A stretch of DNA of 64,000 bases from Candidatus Planktophila lacus (GCF_002288325.1 NZ_CP016780.1:992001-1056000); one strand, 5' to 3'; counted from the stretch's first letter, positions 19,516-28,797 are shown. Numbers and translations: made by a program. The notes: generated from the letters alone by a model not told the origin.

Positions 19516-20499
19516 ATGAGCCCATCTAGCCAGAAATCGCAACCTAACCTGGCTGCTGCAATTGGCGCTCGAGTCACAGTACGGCTGCACGAAGCAACGG
19601 GTGGCTTTAGGGATGTCGTCGGGATTCTGCAGCGCTGCGGCGATGGCGTAAACGAGTTACTTAACTCCAAGGGTCAGATAATTTCCTTCTCAGAAGATGA
19701 GATTGCTATCTGGCGCGAAATTAGACCACTACCCGATCGCGCGGGAACGGGCGCTCCTTTCTCGCTACGAATTCAAGAGCTAGAACATCTCTCTGATTTA
19801 ACTTGGCCAGCAGATGAAATTAAGGAAATTGGCAAATGGCGGTTGAGAATTTCTGATGGCTTCACTATGCGCGCAAATTCTGTTCTACCCACAGGTGCTG
19901 CTCCATTTGGAGAACCTAATTTAGATCTAAGCAAGGCAGTTGATGAAGTAGTAAAGATTTACCAAGAAAAAGATTTAACTCCAACATTTACATTGCCATT
20001 ACCTCTGTACGAAGAACTTGATAATTACTTAGCTGGCCTTGGATGGAAAGTAAAAATCGGTGCAGAGTATTTAATCAACGACATTCCAGATAACCTCGAT
20101 CTTGAAAGTGTCGATTTTCAAATTGTGATCACTTCCGAGCCAACGCCAGAATGGCTTGCTCTTCAATCTGACCATCAGCTCGAGCGTATTATGCGAAACT
20201 ACCCAGCTCATTATGCGGAAATTAAATTTGATAACCAGACTGTGGCGATCGGAAGAATTGCAACTTTTGGAAAATGGTCGCTGGCTACTCGCGTATTTGT
20301 TAACCCTGAATTTAGAGGTAAAGGTATTGGCACATTGCTAATGCGCGCCTTGATGGCTGCTGCCAAAGGTGATGGTGCAACCAAAGTTGGGCTACAGGTA
20401 GATAGCGAAAACGGTGCAGGGCTGGCGCTCTATAAATCAATGGGCTTTCGCTTCCATCACTTCTATAACTACCGCGTTCTTTCGGATGTGAGCAAATGA
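19516..20499 (+). CDS. GNAT-family N-acetyltransferase with N-terminal SH3-like domain
   Basis: This encodes 327 residues. Residues 10-75 (GARVTVRLHEATGGFRDVVG) resemble the SH3-like domain of Rv0428c-type acetyltransferases. The C-terminal 150 residues are a GNAT fold with the acetyl-CoA loop VNPEFRGKGIGTLLMRALM (about 275-293) and the terminal ENGAGLALYKSMGFRFHH. The substrate is unknown. The stop overlaps the cysS start by 4 bases, so translation is coupled. It is probably transcribed leaderless from its own promoter. Confidence 0.82.
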   Translation: MSPSSQKSQPNLAAAIGARVTVRLHEATGGFRDVVGILQRCGDGVNELLNSKGQIISFSEDEIAIWREIRPLPDRAGTGAPFSLRIQELEHLSDLTWPADEIKEIGKWRLRISDGFTMRANSVLPTGAAPFGEPNLDLSKAVDEVVKIYQEKDLTPTFTLPLPLYEELDNYLAGLGWKVKIGAEYLINDIPDNLDLESVDFQIVITSEPTPEWLALQSDHQLERIMRNYPAHYAEIKFDNQTVAIGRIATFGKWSLATRVFVNPEFRGKGIGTLLMRALMAAAKGDGATKVGLQVDSENGAGLALYKSMGFRFHHFYNYRVLSDVSK

Positions 20500-21869
20500 G
20501 TATTTTCTCTATCTACAACACCCAGAGCCGCAACCTGCAGGCAGTAAATGTCATAGGCAGACCTGTTCGTATCTATTGCTGCGGGCCAACTGTTTATCGC
20601 GATGCCCATGTTGGTAACTTGCGGACATTTCTCTTAGCTGACTTGATTTCAAGGACTCTCAAATTATCTGGGCTAGAAGTTTTACTGATTCAGAACATAA
20701 CCGATGTTGGTCATATGTCAGAGGATTTTGAATCCGAAGATAAAATGCTTAGCCAAGCCAAATTGGAAAAAGTAGATCCTTTTGAGATCGCCCGCAAATA
20801 CGAAGTGAAGTTTCATACCGATATCGCGCGATTAAATATTGCACCTGCCAAGAGCTACCCACGAGCAAGTGAAACTATTCCAGGGATGCTTTTAAGTATT
20901 CAAACGCTGATTGAAAATGGAAGCGCATATGTCAGCGAAAGTGGCTCGGTCTATTTCAGCGCCGAGTCCTTTCCAAGTTATGGCGCAATAAGTGGCAATC
21001 GCCTTGATTCGCTAAAGCCCGGACATCGCTACGAATACTCAGAAGATGGAGAAAAGAAGTTCCACGCCGATTGGGCGCTCTGGAAATCAGCCGGCAACCG
21101 CAGTGAAATGGTTTGGGATTCACCTTGGGGTCGCGGATTTCCTGGTTGGCATATTGAGTGCACAGCGATGTCACTTGATCTTTTGGATAGACACGTAGAT
21201 ATTCATGTTGGTGGAATTGATCTTCGCTTTCCACACCATGAAAATGAACGTGCGCAATCGAATTCCATTATCGGAGGCGAAGCGGTGGACCTTTGGGTCC
21301 ATGGAGAACATCTGCTTTTTGAAGGTCGCAAGATGTCAAAGAGCGCCAATAACGTTGTACTTGTCGAAGATCTAATTTCCAAAGGTTTAGATCCACTATC
21401 GCTGCGTCTGGCGCTAATGGAGAACCGCTATAGATCGCAAATGGATTTAACTTGGGACTCACTACGTGCAGCTAATTCAACCCTTAACCGTTGGCGTAGC
21501 GCAATGGCTAGTTGGGGCAACTCAGAAACGATTGGTTTTGACTCCGAAATTCATTCTTCCTTGCTTGCAGATTTAGATACTCCCCGCGCCTTACTGAGAT
21601 TGCGCGCTATAGAAAAAGATCAATTACTTACTTCGGTGCAGAAGCGTGAAATCTTTAACTACGCCGACCAAGTATTTGCCTTAGATTTGAAACGAGTGGT
21701 CGAGGTTAAGCCGCTGACTTCTGAACAATCTGCCTTACTCGAGAGCCGAGCAACGGCCCGTGCAAATAAGAATTGGGGCGAGAGCGATCGCATTCGAGAT
21801 TTGTTAGCCCGCGATGGAATAGTCGTAAGTGATAACCCAGAAGGTCAGAGCTGGGCTTGGTCTAACTGA
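20496..21869 (+). CDS. cysS: Cysteinyl-tRNA synthetase
   Basis: This class I enzyme charges tRNA-Cys. At 457 residues it has the zinc and adenylate region IYCCGPTVYRDAHVGN (the HIGH motif reads HVGN), zinc ligands in WHIECTAM and FPHHENE, and the KMSKS loop GRKMSKSAN (about residue 268). The length and the C-terminal anticodon-binding region match CysS rather than the paralogue MshC, although mshB lies downstream on the other strand. It overlaps the acetyltransferase gene by 4 bases. Confidence 0.94.
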   Translation: MSIFSIYNTQSRNLQAVNVIGRPVRIYCCGPTVYRDAHVGNLRTFLLADLISRTLKLSGLEVLLIQNITDVGHMSEDFESEDKMLSQAKLEKVDPFEIARKYEVKFHTDIARLNIAPAKSYPRASETIPGMLLSIQTLIENGSAYVSESGSVYFSAESFPSYGAISGNRLDSLKPGHRYEYSEDGEKKFHADWALWKSAGNRSEMVWDSPWGRGFPGWHIECTAMSLDLLDRHVDIHVGGIDLRFPHHENERAQSNSIIGGEAVDLWVHGEHLLFEGRKMSKSANNVVLVEDLISKGLDPLSLRLALMENRYRSQMDLTWDSLRAANSTLNRWRSAMASWGNSETIGFDSEIHSSLLADLDTPRALLRLRAIEKDQLLTSVQKREIFNYADQVFALDLKRVVEVKPLTSEQSALLESRATARANKNWGESDRIRDLLARDGIVVSDNPEGQSWAWSN

Positions 21870-21875
21870 CCATTT

Positions 21876-22190
21876 TTAATTCGCTGGTAAAAGAAGTGCT
21901 GCGATAATTGCAATAAATGAGAAGGCTAGAAAATAGTTTCCTAAAGAATCTCCCTGGATAAAGATCTCATTTCCATTTCCGAAAGATGCACCGCGAGTGA
22001 AGATAAACATCCAAGCCAGCGTTGCTAATACTTTATATTTGCGTTTTCCATAACTTCTACCAACGGCCCAAATAGCGGTAAAGGTTCCAACGACCGCTAA
22101 GGCGATACCAAAAGGTGGAAGAAAAAGATGTAGAAAGACTGCGGCAACCCCGGCTGCTGCCCCCGCGACAAGAGAAGCAATTATCTTCAT
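21876..22190 (-). CDS. Small membrane protein, DUF6113-like
   Basis: This 104-residue protein has about four predicted transmembrane segments (residues 4-22, 27-44, 53-68, 85-102) and a short loop with GNGNEIFIQGDS. Small membrane proteins of this kind (DUF6113) are encoded next to mshB in other actinobacteria, and here the ATG directly follows the mshB stop codon. The function is unknown. It converges with cysS at a distance of six bases. Confidence 0.65.
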   Translation of the reverse strand: MKIIASLVAGAAAGVAAVFLHLFLPPFGIALAVVGTFTAIWAVGRSYGKRKYKVLATLAWMFIFTRGASFGNGNEIFIQGDSLGNYFLAFSFIAIIAALLLPAN

Positions 22191-23057
22191 TTAAAGTTTG
22201 ACTCCGGCAAATATGTCGCGCTCTCTACCATTTTCATCAAATGGCTCTGCTTTATCACCGCGAACCAAGGTGTAATACTCGTCGCCCCAGACTTGAAGCC
22301 CTAAATTATTTGATAGCGCAAAGAAAGGGCCATCGGTAGAAATTTGAGTTACATGGGCCTTCATCGCCGCCATTTTTTTCTCTACTTGTGAATTACCGTC
22401 GATTAGCGTTGTTACAAAGTGATCATCTTTTGCAAAGGGGAGATCATCAACGCTCTCAGCTCCGAAGAAATCTGAGCCAAGCTCTTTCATCTTTGCCATG
22501 CTTTCGGCGATTACCGATTTTGGCATTGTGTTCCAATAAATCTTTTGAATCTGCCAAATCGATTCATCCGCCGCCAACATCGCAATCCGGTGAGCCTGTA
22601 TGTGATCGGGGTGGCCATATCCCCCAATTTCATCGTAGGTAATCAAGACATGTGGCTTAACTTCATCAATTACCGATACGAGATATTGCGTTGCTTCTGC
22701 GAGATCTGCCTGCCAGAAAACATCTGGGCGGTTATTTGGATCCGTACCCATCATTCCGCTATCTCGGTAAACCTTCTTACCTTCAGCTAAGAAACGGTGA
22801 TCGGTTATGCCCAACTCGTTCATTGCATCGGCAAGTTCAGTAATTCGGTGCTCGCCTAACTTATCTGTTGCGCCACTTGCTAGATGTGTTAACTCTGGAA
22901 CAAGAATGTCGCCTTCTTCACCGCGCGTGCAGGTCACGAGCGTTACAGATGCGCCAAGCTCTGCATAAAGCGCCATAGTCGCGCCATTGTTTATCGTCTC
23001 GTCATCGGGATGTGCGTGAACAAGCAGCACGCGATAACCCGAATAAGACTTTGTCAT
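22191..23057 (-). CDS. mshB: Mycothiol synthesis deacetylase MshB
   Basis: This zinc deacetylase removes acetyl from GlcNAc-inositol in mycothiol biosynthesis. It has 288 residues of the LmbE/PIG-L fold, with the zinc and catalytic motif HAHPDDETINNG (about 14-25) and the third ligand in GHPDHIQAHR. EEGDILVPELTHL is typical of MshB as opposed to the related Mca. It indicates a mycothiol-using actinobacterium. It lies 12 bases after moeZ on the same strand. Confidence 0.9.
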   Translation of the reverse strand: MTKSYSGYRVLLVHAHPDDETINNGATMALYAELGASVTLVTCTRGEEGDILVPELTHLASGATDKLGEHRITELADAMNELGITDHRFLAEGKKVYRDSGMMGTDPNNRPDVFWQADLAEATQYLVSVIDEVKPHVLITYDEIGGYGHPDHIQAHRIAMLAADESIWQIQKIYWNTMPKSVIAESMAKMKELGSDFFGAESVDDLPFAKDDHFVTTLIDGNSQVEKKMAAMKAHVTQISTDGPFFALSNNLGLQVWGDEYYTLVRGDKAEPFDENGRERDIFAGVKL

Positions 23058-23069
23058 TAACGCTGCTCT

Positions 23070-24266
23070 TTAATAAACCGGCAGAGAGGTATCGATTTGC
23101 TTGGCCCAAGCGATGACTCCACCAGAAACATGCGAAGCGCCTGAAAAACCTGCTCCTTTAAGGATGGCAAGACATTCAGCCGAACGTACCCCACTCTTGC
23201 AGTGCAAAATAATTGGTTTATCTTGCGGAAGATCTGCCAGAACGGTTCCGTCTAAAAATCCTTGTTTAGGTAGCAGATGCGAACCTGGGATACGAACAAT
23301 TTCAAACTCGCTTGGCTCGCGCACATCAATAAGATAGAAATCTTCTTTATTATCCATCTTAGATTTGAGTTCGCCTACAGAAATTGTTGATTCTTTAACT
23401 GCAACTTCTGCAGCATCTGACAGAGTTCCACAGAATGCTTCATAATCAGGGAGAAGCTCAGTCTGAGTTGGATTGTCACCGCACAATGGACACTTCGGAT
23501 CTTTGCGAATCTTTACTTTGCGGAATGACATTTCAAGTGCGTCATAGACCATGAGTGAGCCAACCATCGGTTCGCCAACTCCAGTAATGACCTTTATCGC
23601 TTCCGTAGTTTGAATAGATCCAATGGTTGCGCAGAGAACTCCTAGTACGCCACCTTCGGCACAACTTGGCACCATTCCAGGAGGTGGAGGTTCTGGGTAT
23701 AGACAGCGGTAGCAAGGTCCGTATTCGGCCCAGAAAACGCTCGCTTGTCCATCAAAGCGATAGATCGAGCCCCAGACATAAGGTTTCTTTAACAAAACGC
23801 AGGCATCATTTACGAGATAGCGCGTTGCAAAGTTATCTGTTCCATCAACAATGATGTCGTACTGCGCAAAAATTTCCTTCACATTTGTAACATCAAGTCG
23901 AACTTCATGAGTAATCACATTTACATAAGGATTAATCTCTGAGATTTTCTCTTTCGCAGATTGCGCTTTGCTCTTTCCAATATCGGATTGACCGTGAATT
24001 ATCTGGCGCTGCAGATTAGATTCATCGACGGTATCGAATTCAACTATTCCTAGAGTTCCGATTCCGGCTGCAGCTAGGTACATAAGGGCTGGCGAACCAA
24101 GTCCTCCTGCGCCTACGCAAAGAACCTTTGCATTCATCAGCCGTTGCTGACCCGTCATAGCAACATCAGGAATAATTAGATGCCGGCTATAGCGGCGAAC
24201 TTCATCAACAGTTAGCGCAGGGCCGGGTGAAACTAACGCTGGTATTGAATCGCGCTGTGAAGTCAT
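23070..24266 (-). CDS. moeZ: Adenylyltransferase/sulfurtransferase MoeZ
   Basis: This bifunctional E1-like enzyme activates the C-terminus of sulfur-carrier proteins (MoaD, CysO, ThiS types) and transfers sulfur to them. It has 398 residues: a ThiF/MoeB domain with GAGGLGSPALMYLAAAGIG (about 52-70) and DGTDNFATR, zinc cysteines in CYRCLYP and CPLCGD, then a rhodanese domain with active-site loop HCKSGVRSAE. All catalytic positions I can check are intact. In mycobacteria it is Rv3206c, close to the TetR and DUF3107 genes, as here. Confidence 0.95.
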   Translation of the reverse strand: MTSQRDSIPALVSPGPALTVDEVRRYSRHLIIPDVAMTGQQRLMNAKVLCVGAGGLGSPALMYLAAAGIGTLGIVEFDTVDESNLQRQIIHGQSDIGKSKAQSAKEKISEINPYVNVITHEVRLDVTNVKEIFAQYDIIVDGTDNFATRYLVNDACVLLKKPYVWGSIYRFDGQASVFWAEYGPCYRCLYPEPPPPGMVPSCAEGGVLGVLCATIGSIQTTEAIKVITGVGEPMVGSLMVYDALEMSFRKVKIRKDPKCPLCGDNPTQTELLPDYEAFCGTLSDAAEVAVKESTISVGELKSKMDNKEDFYLIDVREPSEFEIVRIPGSHLLPKQGFLDGTVLADLPQDKPIILHCKSGVRSAECLAILKGAGFSGASHVSGGVIAWAKQIDTSLPVY

Positions 24267-24373
24267 GGTTCGTATTCTGCCGTAGCCATCGGCTGAGTGC
24301 CAATTCGATAACTTTCTTGCTGCAAACGACTCTCAACTGCATATCTCTCTTTCGCATTTGCCAGTATTGCCTC

Positions 24374-24379
24374 TACGAT
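24374..24379 (+). promoter_or_regulatory. -10 box of leaderless tetR-family gene
   Basis: TACGAT is followed by seven bases and the ATG at 24387, with no Shine-Dalgarno sequence, fitting leaderless expression. The 120 bases between this ATG and the divergent moeZ start hold no other element I recognise, apart from a doubtful small frame. Confidence 0.45.
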
Positions 24380-24386
24380 ATGCGCA

Positions 24387-25016
24387 ATGACTACTGTTGA
24401 TCTAAATTCAAAAGGCGACAAAGCCCGCTTGCCACGCGATGAGCGTCGTGCAATTCTCTTAAACGCGGCGCTAGAAGTATTCACTGCAGCTGGCTACCAC
24501 TCCGCTGCAATGGATGAGATCGCAGATCGCGCCAATGTCAGCAAGCCGGTTCTTTATCAGCATTTTCCATCGAAATTAGATCTTTACTTAGCGGTTTTAG
24601 ACCTTCACATTGACTCTCTGGTCTACGAAATTCAAAAGGCAATATCTTCAACTCCAGATAACGCAAAGCGTGTACATGCCACGGTGGTTGCCTACTTCGA
24701 ATTTATCGAAAATGAGGGTGAAGCATTCCGCCTCTTGTTCGAAAGCGATATGAGCGTTGAACCACAAGTTCGTGAGCGTTTAAATCGCATGACCTACGAT
24801 TGTGCAGCTGCAGTAAGCGCTGTAATTTCAAATGACACTGGACTTCCTAAAGATGTCGCAATGCTCCTTGGCGTAGGTTTAATTGGCTATGTTCAAGTAG
24901 CTGCTCGCCACTGGTTAGAACGTGACGGCAAATTAACTAGACAACAGGCCGTTGAACTCGTTGAGAATTTGATGTGGCGCGGAATTTCAGGGTTCCCGCT
25001 CTCTGGCGGTAATTAA
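24387..25016 (+). CDS. TetR-family transcriptional regulator
   Basis: This encodes 209 residues with an N-terminal HTH of the TetR type (residues 18-64: RRAILLNAALEVFTAAGY, then IADRANVSKPVLYQHFPSK) and an all-helical ligand/dimer domain. It resembles the regulator encoded beside moeZ and DUF3107 in mycobacteria (Rv3208). The effector and targets are unknown. DUF3107 and the DEAD-box helicase follow on the same strand. Confidence 0.9.
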   Translation: MTTVDLNSKGDKARLPRDERRAILLNAALEVFTAAGYHSAAMDEIADRANVSKPVLYQHFPSKLDLYLAVLDLHIDSLVYEIQKAISSTPDNAKRVHATVVAYFEFIENEGEAFRLLFESDMSVEPQVRERLNRMTYDCAAAVSAVISNDTGLPKDVAMLLGVGLIGYVQVAARHWLERDGKLTRQQAVELVENLMWRGISGFPLSGGN

Positions 25017-25067
25017 CTCACGCCTTATCGCTTAATTTCTGGCAGATCTTTATGATGGATTTGCCGA

Positions 25068-25073
25068 TAGGAT
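25068..25073 (+). promoter_or_regulatory. -10 box of leaderless DUF3107 gene
   Basis: TAGGAT is followed by exactly six bases and the ATG at 25080. This spacing selects 25080 rather than the ATG six bases earlier as the start. Confidence 0.5.
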
Positions 25074-25079
25074 ATGGAC

Positions 25080-25337
25080 ATGAGTACAAAGAAGAGTGAT
25101 TCAGGCGCAGCAACCCAAGTGCGCATCTCCGTAGCAAACATTGCAACAGATCTTGTCTTTGAGACTAACTCCTCTGTTGCTGAGGTAAAGAGCGCTGTCG
25201 CTGCAGCACTGGCAGGCGGCACCGCCTTAAATCTCCAAGATTCACGTGGCCACGAGATCATCGTTGCTGGCGACAAGATCGGTTTCGTCGATATCGGCGT
25301 CGCAACAGATCGTCGCGTTGGTTTCGGCGCTCTCTAA
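25080..25337 (+). CDS. DUF3107 family protein
   Basis: This is an 85-residue protein of the actinobacterial DUF3107 family. It has VRISVANIATDLVFE, then a helix VAEVKSAVAAALAGG, and the terminal block VDIGVATDRRVGFG that is nearly invariant in the family. The function is not established. It precedes the DEAD-box helicase, whose GTG start lies one base after this stop, so the pair is coupled. Confidence 0.88.
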   Translation: MSTKKSDSGAATQVRISVANIATDLVFETNSSVAEVKSAVAAALAGGTALNLQDSRGHEIIVAGDKIGFVDIGVATDRRVGFGAL

Positions 25338-25338
25338 G

Positions 25339-26688
25339 GTGTCTATAACTTTTGCCGATCTCCCGCTGCGTCCTGAGACTCAAGCGGCTCTTGCTGAACA
25401 TGGTTTCAAATCGCCCTTTCCAATTCAAGAGATGGTTCTACCAATCGCACTCGGCGATGGTGATGTAATCGGTCAAGCAAAGACTGGCACTGGCAAGACG
25501 TTGGCTTTTGGTATTCCCCTTATCGAACGAGTAATCGCACCGCTGGATAAAGAGTGGGATGCACTTGTTGCAAAGGGGCTGCCCCAGGTTCTTGTTGTTG
25601 TTCCAACGCGCGAACTTTGTGTGCAAGTAACAAAAGATATTGAAGAGTTAACCGGTAACCGCGGAATCCGCACCTTAGCTGTTTACGGTGGACGTGCCTT
25701 TGAACCACAAATCGAAGCGCTCGAAAAAGGCATTGAGATAGTTGTAGGTACACCAGGCAGACTCTTAGATCTCTATCGCCAAGGACAATTAAAGCTAAAG
25801 GAAGTTTCTCGCGTTGTTCTAGATGAAGCAGATGAGATGCTCGATCTAGGATTTCTTCCGGATGTAGAAAAGATCTTCACGAGCACTCCAAACCGCGCAC
25901 AAACCATGCTTTTTTCAGCAACAATGCCTGGAGATATCATCGCTTTGGCGCGTAGGTTCATGAACCAACCAATTCATATTCGCACTCAAGATAATGAAGA
26001 TGAGGGCGCGGTTGTCTCTCGCATCAAGCAATATGTTCTACGCGCACATGCCCTAGATAAGATCGAGATGTTGGCGCGAATTCTGCAAGCCGATGGCCGC
26101 GGACCAACCATCGTTTTCTGCCGTACTAAGCGCACCTGCCAGAAGACATCTGATGATTTAGCAGAACGTGGCTTCCGCGCTGCTTCAATTCATGGCGATC
26201 TTGGACAGAGCGCGCGCGAGAAAGCCCTTAACGACTTTAAGGCCGGTAAATCTGATGTTTTAGTTGCAACAGATGTAGCCGCTCGCGGAATCGACATTGA
26301 TGGAATAACTCACGTAATTAACTATCAATGCCCGGAAGATGAAAAAACTTACGTGCACCGTATCGGCCGCACTGCTCGTGCTGGTGCAGATGGAATCTCC
26401 GTAACTTTTGTTGACTGGGATGATTTAGCGCGCTGGAAGATGATTGATACTGCGCTAACTCTGGGCCTAGGTGAACCTGAAGAGACGTACTCATCATCAG
26501 AGCACCTATATGAAATGTTAAATATCCCAGCAGGTTCTAGCGGTCGAATGGTTAAATCTAAGCCAGTAAGTGAAGCTCCAAGAAAAGAGCCAGCAAAGTC
26601 CTCTCCAACTAAAGTGAAGATGGCAAAAGAGAAGAGCGAAGACCGTACCGCTCGGGTACGAACCCGCACCAAGAAATTTACTTCTTAA
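25339..26688 (+). CDS. DEAD-box RNA helicase (RhlE-like)
   Basis: This is an ATP-dependent RNA helicase for ribosome assembly or mRNA turnover. From the GTG at 25339 (VSITFADLPLRPE) it has 449 residues. Motifs in order: Q motif (FPIQ), I AKTGTGKT, Ia PTRELC, II DEAD, III SAT, V ATDVAARGIDI, VI HRIGRTARAG. The last 70 residues are basic and lysine-rich, an RNA-binding tail. A longer frame opening at 25246 lies within DUF3107 and is not used. It abuts the convergent ParA-like gene with no space for a terminator. Confidence 0.93.
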   Translation: MSITFADLPLRPETQAALAEHGFKSPFPIQEMVLPIALGDGDVIGQAKTGTGKTLAFGIPLIERVIAPLDKEWDALVAKGLPQVLVVVPTRELCVQVTKDIEELTGNRGIRTLAVYGGRAFEPQIEALEKGIEIVVGTPGRLLDLYRQGQLKLKEVSRVVLDEADEMLDLGFLPDVEKIFTSTPNRAQTMLFSATMPGDIIALARRFMNQPIHIRTQDNEDEGAVVSRIKQYVLRAHALDKIEMLARILQADGRGPTIVFCRTKRTCQKTSDDLAERGFRAASIHGDLGQSAREKALNDFKAGKSDVLVATDVAARGIDIDGITHVINYQCPEDEKTYVHRIGRTARAGADGISVTFVDWDDLARWKMIDTALTLGLGEPEETYSSSEHLYEMLNIPAGSSGRMVKSKPVSEAPRKEPAKSSPTKVKMAKEKSEDRTARVRTRTKKFTS

Positions 26689-27357
26689 CTACTCTAGCCC
26701 TAACTTTTCCAGTATTGAGTAGCCAACGTTTCTAAAGCTTTCTGCACTTTCACTCGCCTTGTCATGAGTCAAAATTGAAAGCTTGGTTGCGGCAGCTGCC
26801 TCTAACTCAGTTGATTCAAGGAGCGGCTCATCAATTAGCTCTGCCGGAGCGATTAGTGTGTTTTCACCGATCGCTAGAGCCTTAACTTCAACTCCTGCCG
26901 AAATTGATTTGATCTGTAAATAGCCTCTGAGTGAGTGCAGGTTATTTCTTACTGGTACAACTACGAGTTGAGATACGGAAAGCGCCATAGATAAAGGCTG
27001 AGATAAAGATCCTGGTAGATCCAAGATAACTACGTCATAGCTCTTGGGAAGTTTAGATAGAACATTGGAAAGTGCTTCTACCGAGAAATTAGCGACGAGT
27101 CGTGAGTCGGCAGGAATGAAATCAAATCTCTCTGAAGTTGTTACCAAGTTTGAATCATTTATCTTGCTTCCGCTCAAGAAATCTGCGATTGATGTGCGCG
27201 GATTTTCAAAACCCAGTCGGAAAGTCAGTGCGCCAGCGGGATCTAGATCAATCAGCAAAGTCTTCTTACCAAATTCAGTAAATGAGACCGCGAGACAGTG
27301 CGCCAGAGTTGTTTTCCCGACACCACCTGCAGAATTGGCTATTGAGAGAACCTTCAT
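26689..27357 (-). CDS. ParA/Soj-like ATPase
   Basis: This 222-residue P-loop ATPase has an intact deviant Walker A (ANSAGGVGKTTLAHCLA, about 8-24), LLIDLDPAGAL (switch I/A') and VVILDLPGS (Walker B). No ParB gene or parS is seen here, so it is an orphan partition-type ATPase like mycobacterial Rv3213c in the same neighbourhood. The ATG shares bases with the upstream stop codon (TAATG), tying it to the MpaB-like gene. Its role is unknown; positioning of an unidentified cargo is possible. Confidence 0.87.
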   Translation of the reverse strand: MKVLSIANSAGGVGKTTLAHCLAVSFTEFGKKTLLIDLDPAGALTFRLGFENPRTSIADFLSGSKINDSNLVTTSERFDFIPADSRLVANFSVEALSNVLSKLPKSYDVVILDLPGSLSQPLSMALSVSQLVVVPVRNNLHSLRGYLQIKSISAGVEVKALAIGENTLIAPAELIDEPLLESTELEAAAATKLSILTHDKASESAESFRNVGYSILEKLGLE

Positions 27358-28163
27358 TATGCGGCCACAGAATTCCAGCGAACTAACGCTTGCTTGTATA
27401 TGGGTGGCGCGAGCAAAACTTCAGGAATTACTCCGAAGGTTGAACGAACTGCCTTAAGTGAAATATCGGTAATCAATTTCTGACCAGGTATCTGCGGAGT
27501 TCCATAAAGCTTGCGCGCCCATTGCGGAAGAGAACTTGCCGCAAGAAGTGCAAGCGAAGCCCAGGCAGGAGCTGCAGGGGTGGCAAATCTAACTGCGCTT
27601 GGCATTGGTGGAATGGTTAGAAATAGCGCTGCTCTCTTTGCATCATCAGATGCGCGCAGTTCTGGAGCAATATTCTGAAAGTAGCGCTGCATCTCTGCCA
27701 TATTTGCTGGAACATCGGCAGTTGGAACTCCAACTAACTCTGCGAATAAAACCATCTCAGATACATATTGATCAGCCTGCAGATCGCTAATCGCCATACC
27801 CGAGCGACGAGCGATATCAAGGAATGAATCGACCATCGACATATGCACCCAGAGAAGCAGATGAGGATCATCTAAACCAAGAGAAGTATGAATTTTTCGC
27901 ACCCGTGCAGCAAGGGCTTGTGACTGACTTCTCTCACCAAAGGTAATCGTTGAAACATAGTCACCGGTGCGTTGTAAGCGGCCCCACGCATCTTCGCGAA
28001 AGTTTGAATTCTTTGCCACGCCATCCATGGCAATCGGATGAAGTGCTTGCTGTAGAAGGGCTCGGATTCCACCGACTGCCATCGCGGGATCTGAATGAAT
28101 CTTCCAGGCCATTGTTTCGGGTGAGAAGAGTCCGCGGGGATCTTCAAGTATTTGCGTTGTCAT
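27357..28163 (-). CDS. MpaB-family (DUF2236) oxygenase-like protein
   Basis: This 268-residue, mostly helical protein resembles the MpaB/DUF2236 family (latex-clearing-protein related, haem-dependent oxygenases in known cases). The pattern GGIRALLQQALHPIAMDGV, DAWGRLQRTGDYVSTITFG, then LLLWVHMSMVDSFL contains the conserved histidines and the RT-G.Y. block of the family. The substrate is unknown. It overlaps the ParA-like gene (TAATG). Confidence 0.85.
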   Translation of the reverse strand: MTTQILEDPRGLFSPETMAWKIHSDPAMAVGGIRALLQQALHPIAMDGVAKNSNFREDAWGRLQRTGDYVSTITFGERSQSQALAARVRKIHTSLGLDDPHLLLWVHMSMVDSFLDIARRSGMAISDLQADQYVSEMVLFAELVGVPTADVPANMAEMQRYFQNIAPELRASDDAKRAALFLTIPPMPSAVRFATPAAPAWASLALLAASSLPQWARKLYGTPQIPGQKLITDISLKAVRSTFGVIPEVLLAPPIYKQALVRWNSVAA

Positions 28164-28179
28164 AAATTATCTTTGCTCG

Positions 28180-28797
28180 CTACTGCGCGGTGAAGGCTTT
28201 GATCGCATCAACCAACATCTGCACTGCAATAGCAGCGAGTAGCAAGCCGGCGATGCGCGCTAACAAAGTGACTCCAGAATCTTTAATGATTCCGAGGATT
28301 GTTGTCGAAGCCATAAGTGAAATAGCAATCACAACGTGTACTGCAACTACTGCTGCAATTAAGCCGAGGCTTTGCGCAGGAGTCTCGATTTGTTGGACGA
28401 AAATCATCGTTGCAACGATCGCCCCAGGGCCAGCTAATAACGGCGTACCTAGAGGTACAAGGGCAATGTTCTTATCTTTACCATCGGTCTCACCTAGATC
28501 TCTGCCGGTGAGAAGTTCTAACGCGACATAAAGAAGCAATAAACCACCAGCGGCTTGCAGAGCTTCGATGGAAACGTTCATGTATTCGAGAATGAAACGT
28601 CCAAAGATTGAGAAGAAGGCGATAACAATTAAGGAAACCAGCGCTGCTTGCCATGCCAGCTGAATTCGCTCGCGCTTGCTCTTATCAGCAACTAAGCCAA
28701 GAAAAATTGGGGTGGCACCTGGCGGATCTAAAATCACCAAGAGAGTAACGAATGCTTGAATAGAGAAAGTTAAGGTGCTGACTTCAGCAATATTCAT
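28180..28797 (-). CDS. MarC-family integral membrane protein
   Basis: This encodes 205 residues from the ATG at 28797 (MNIAEVSTLTFSIQAFV), whose first bases overlap the stop of the upstream PHP gene (ATGA). It has six predicted membrane segments. The family pattern DPPGATPIFLGLVADKS and PLGTPLLAGPGAIVATMIF is clear. MarC proteins are inner-membrane proteins of unknown transport function, no longer thought to confer multidrug resistance. Confidence 0.92.
   Translation of the reverse strand: MNIAEVSTLTFSIQAFVTLLVILDPPGATPIFLGLVADKSKRERIQLAWQAALVSLIVIAFFSIFGRFILEYMNVSIEALQAAGGLLLLYVALELLTGRDLGETDGKDKNIALVPLGTPLLAGPGAIVATMIFVQQIETPAQSLGLIAAVVAVHVVIAISLMASTTILGIIKDSGVTLLARIAGLLLAAIAVQMLVDAIKAFTAQ

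Noticed and set aside
20496-21869. MshC (mycothiol ligase) instead of CysS
   Set aside because: The length, the CCGPTVY opening and the C-terminal anticodon-binding region fit CysS; MshC has a different N-terminus and is shorter.
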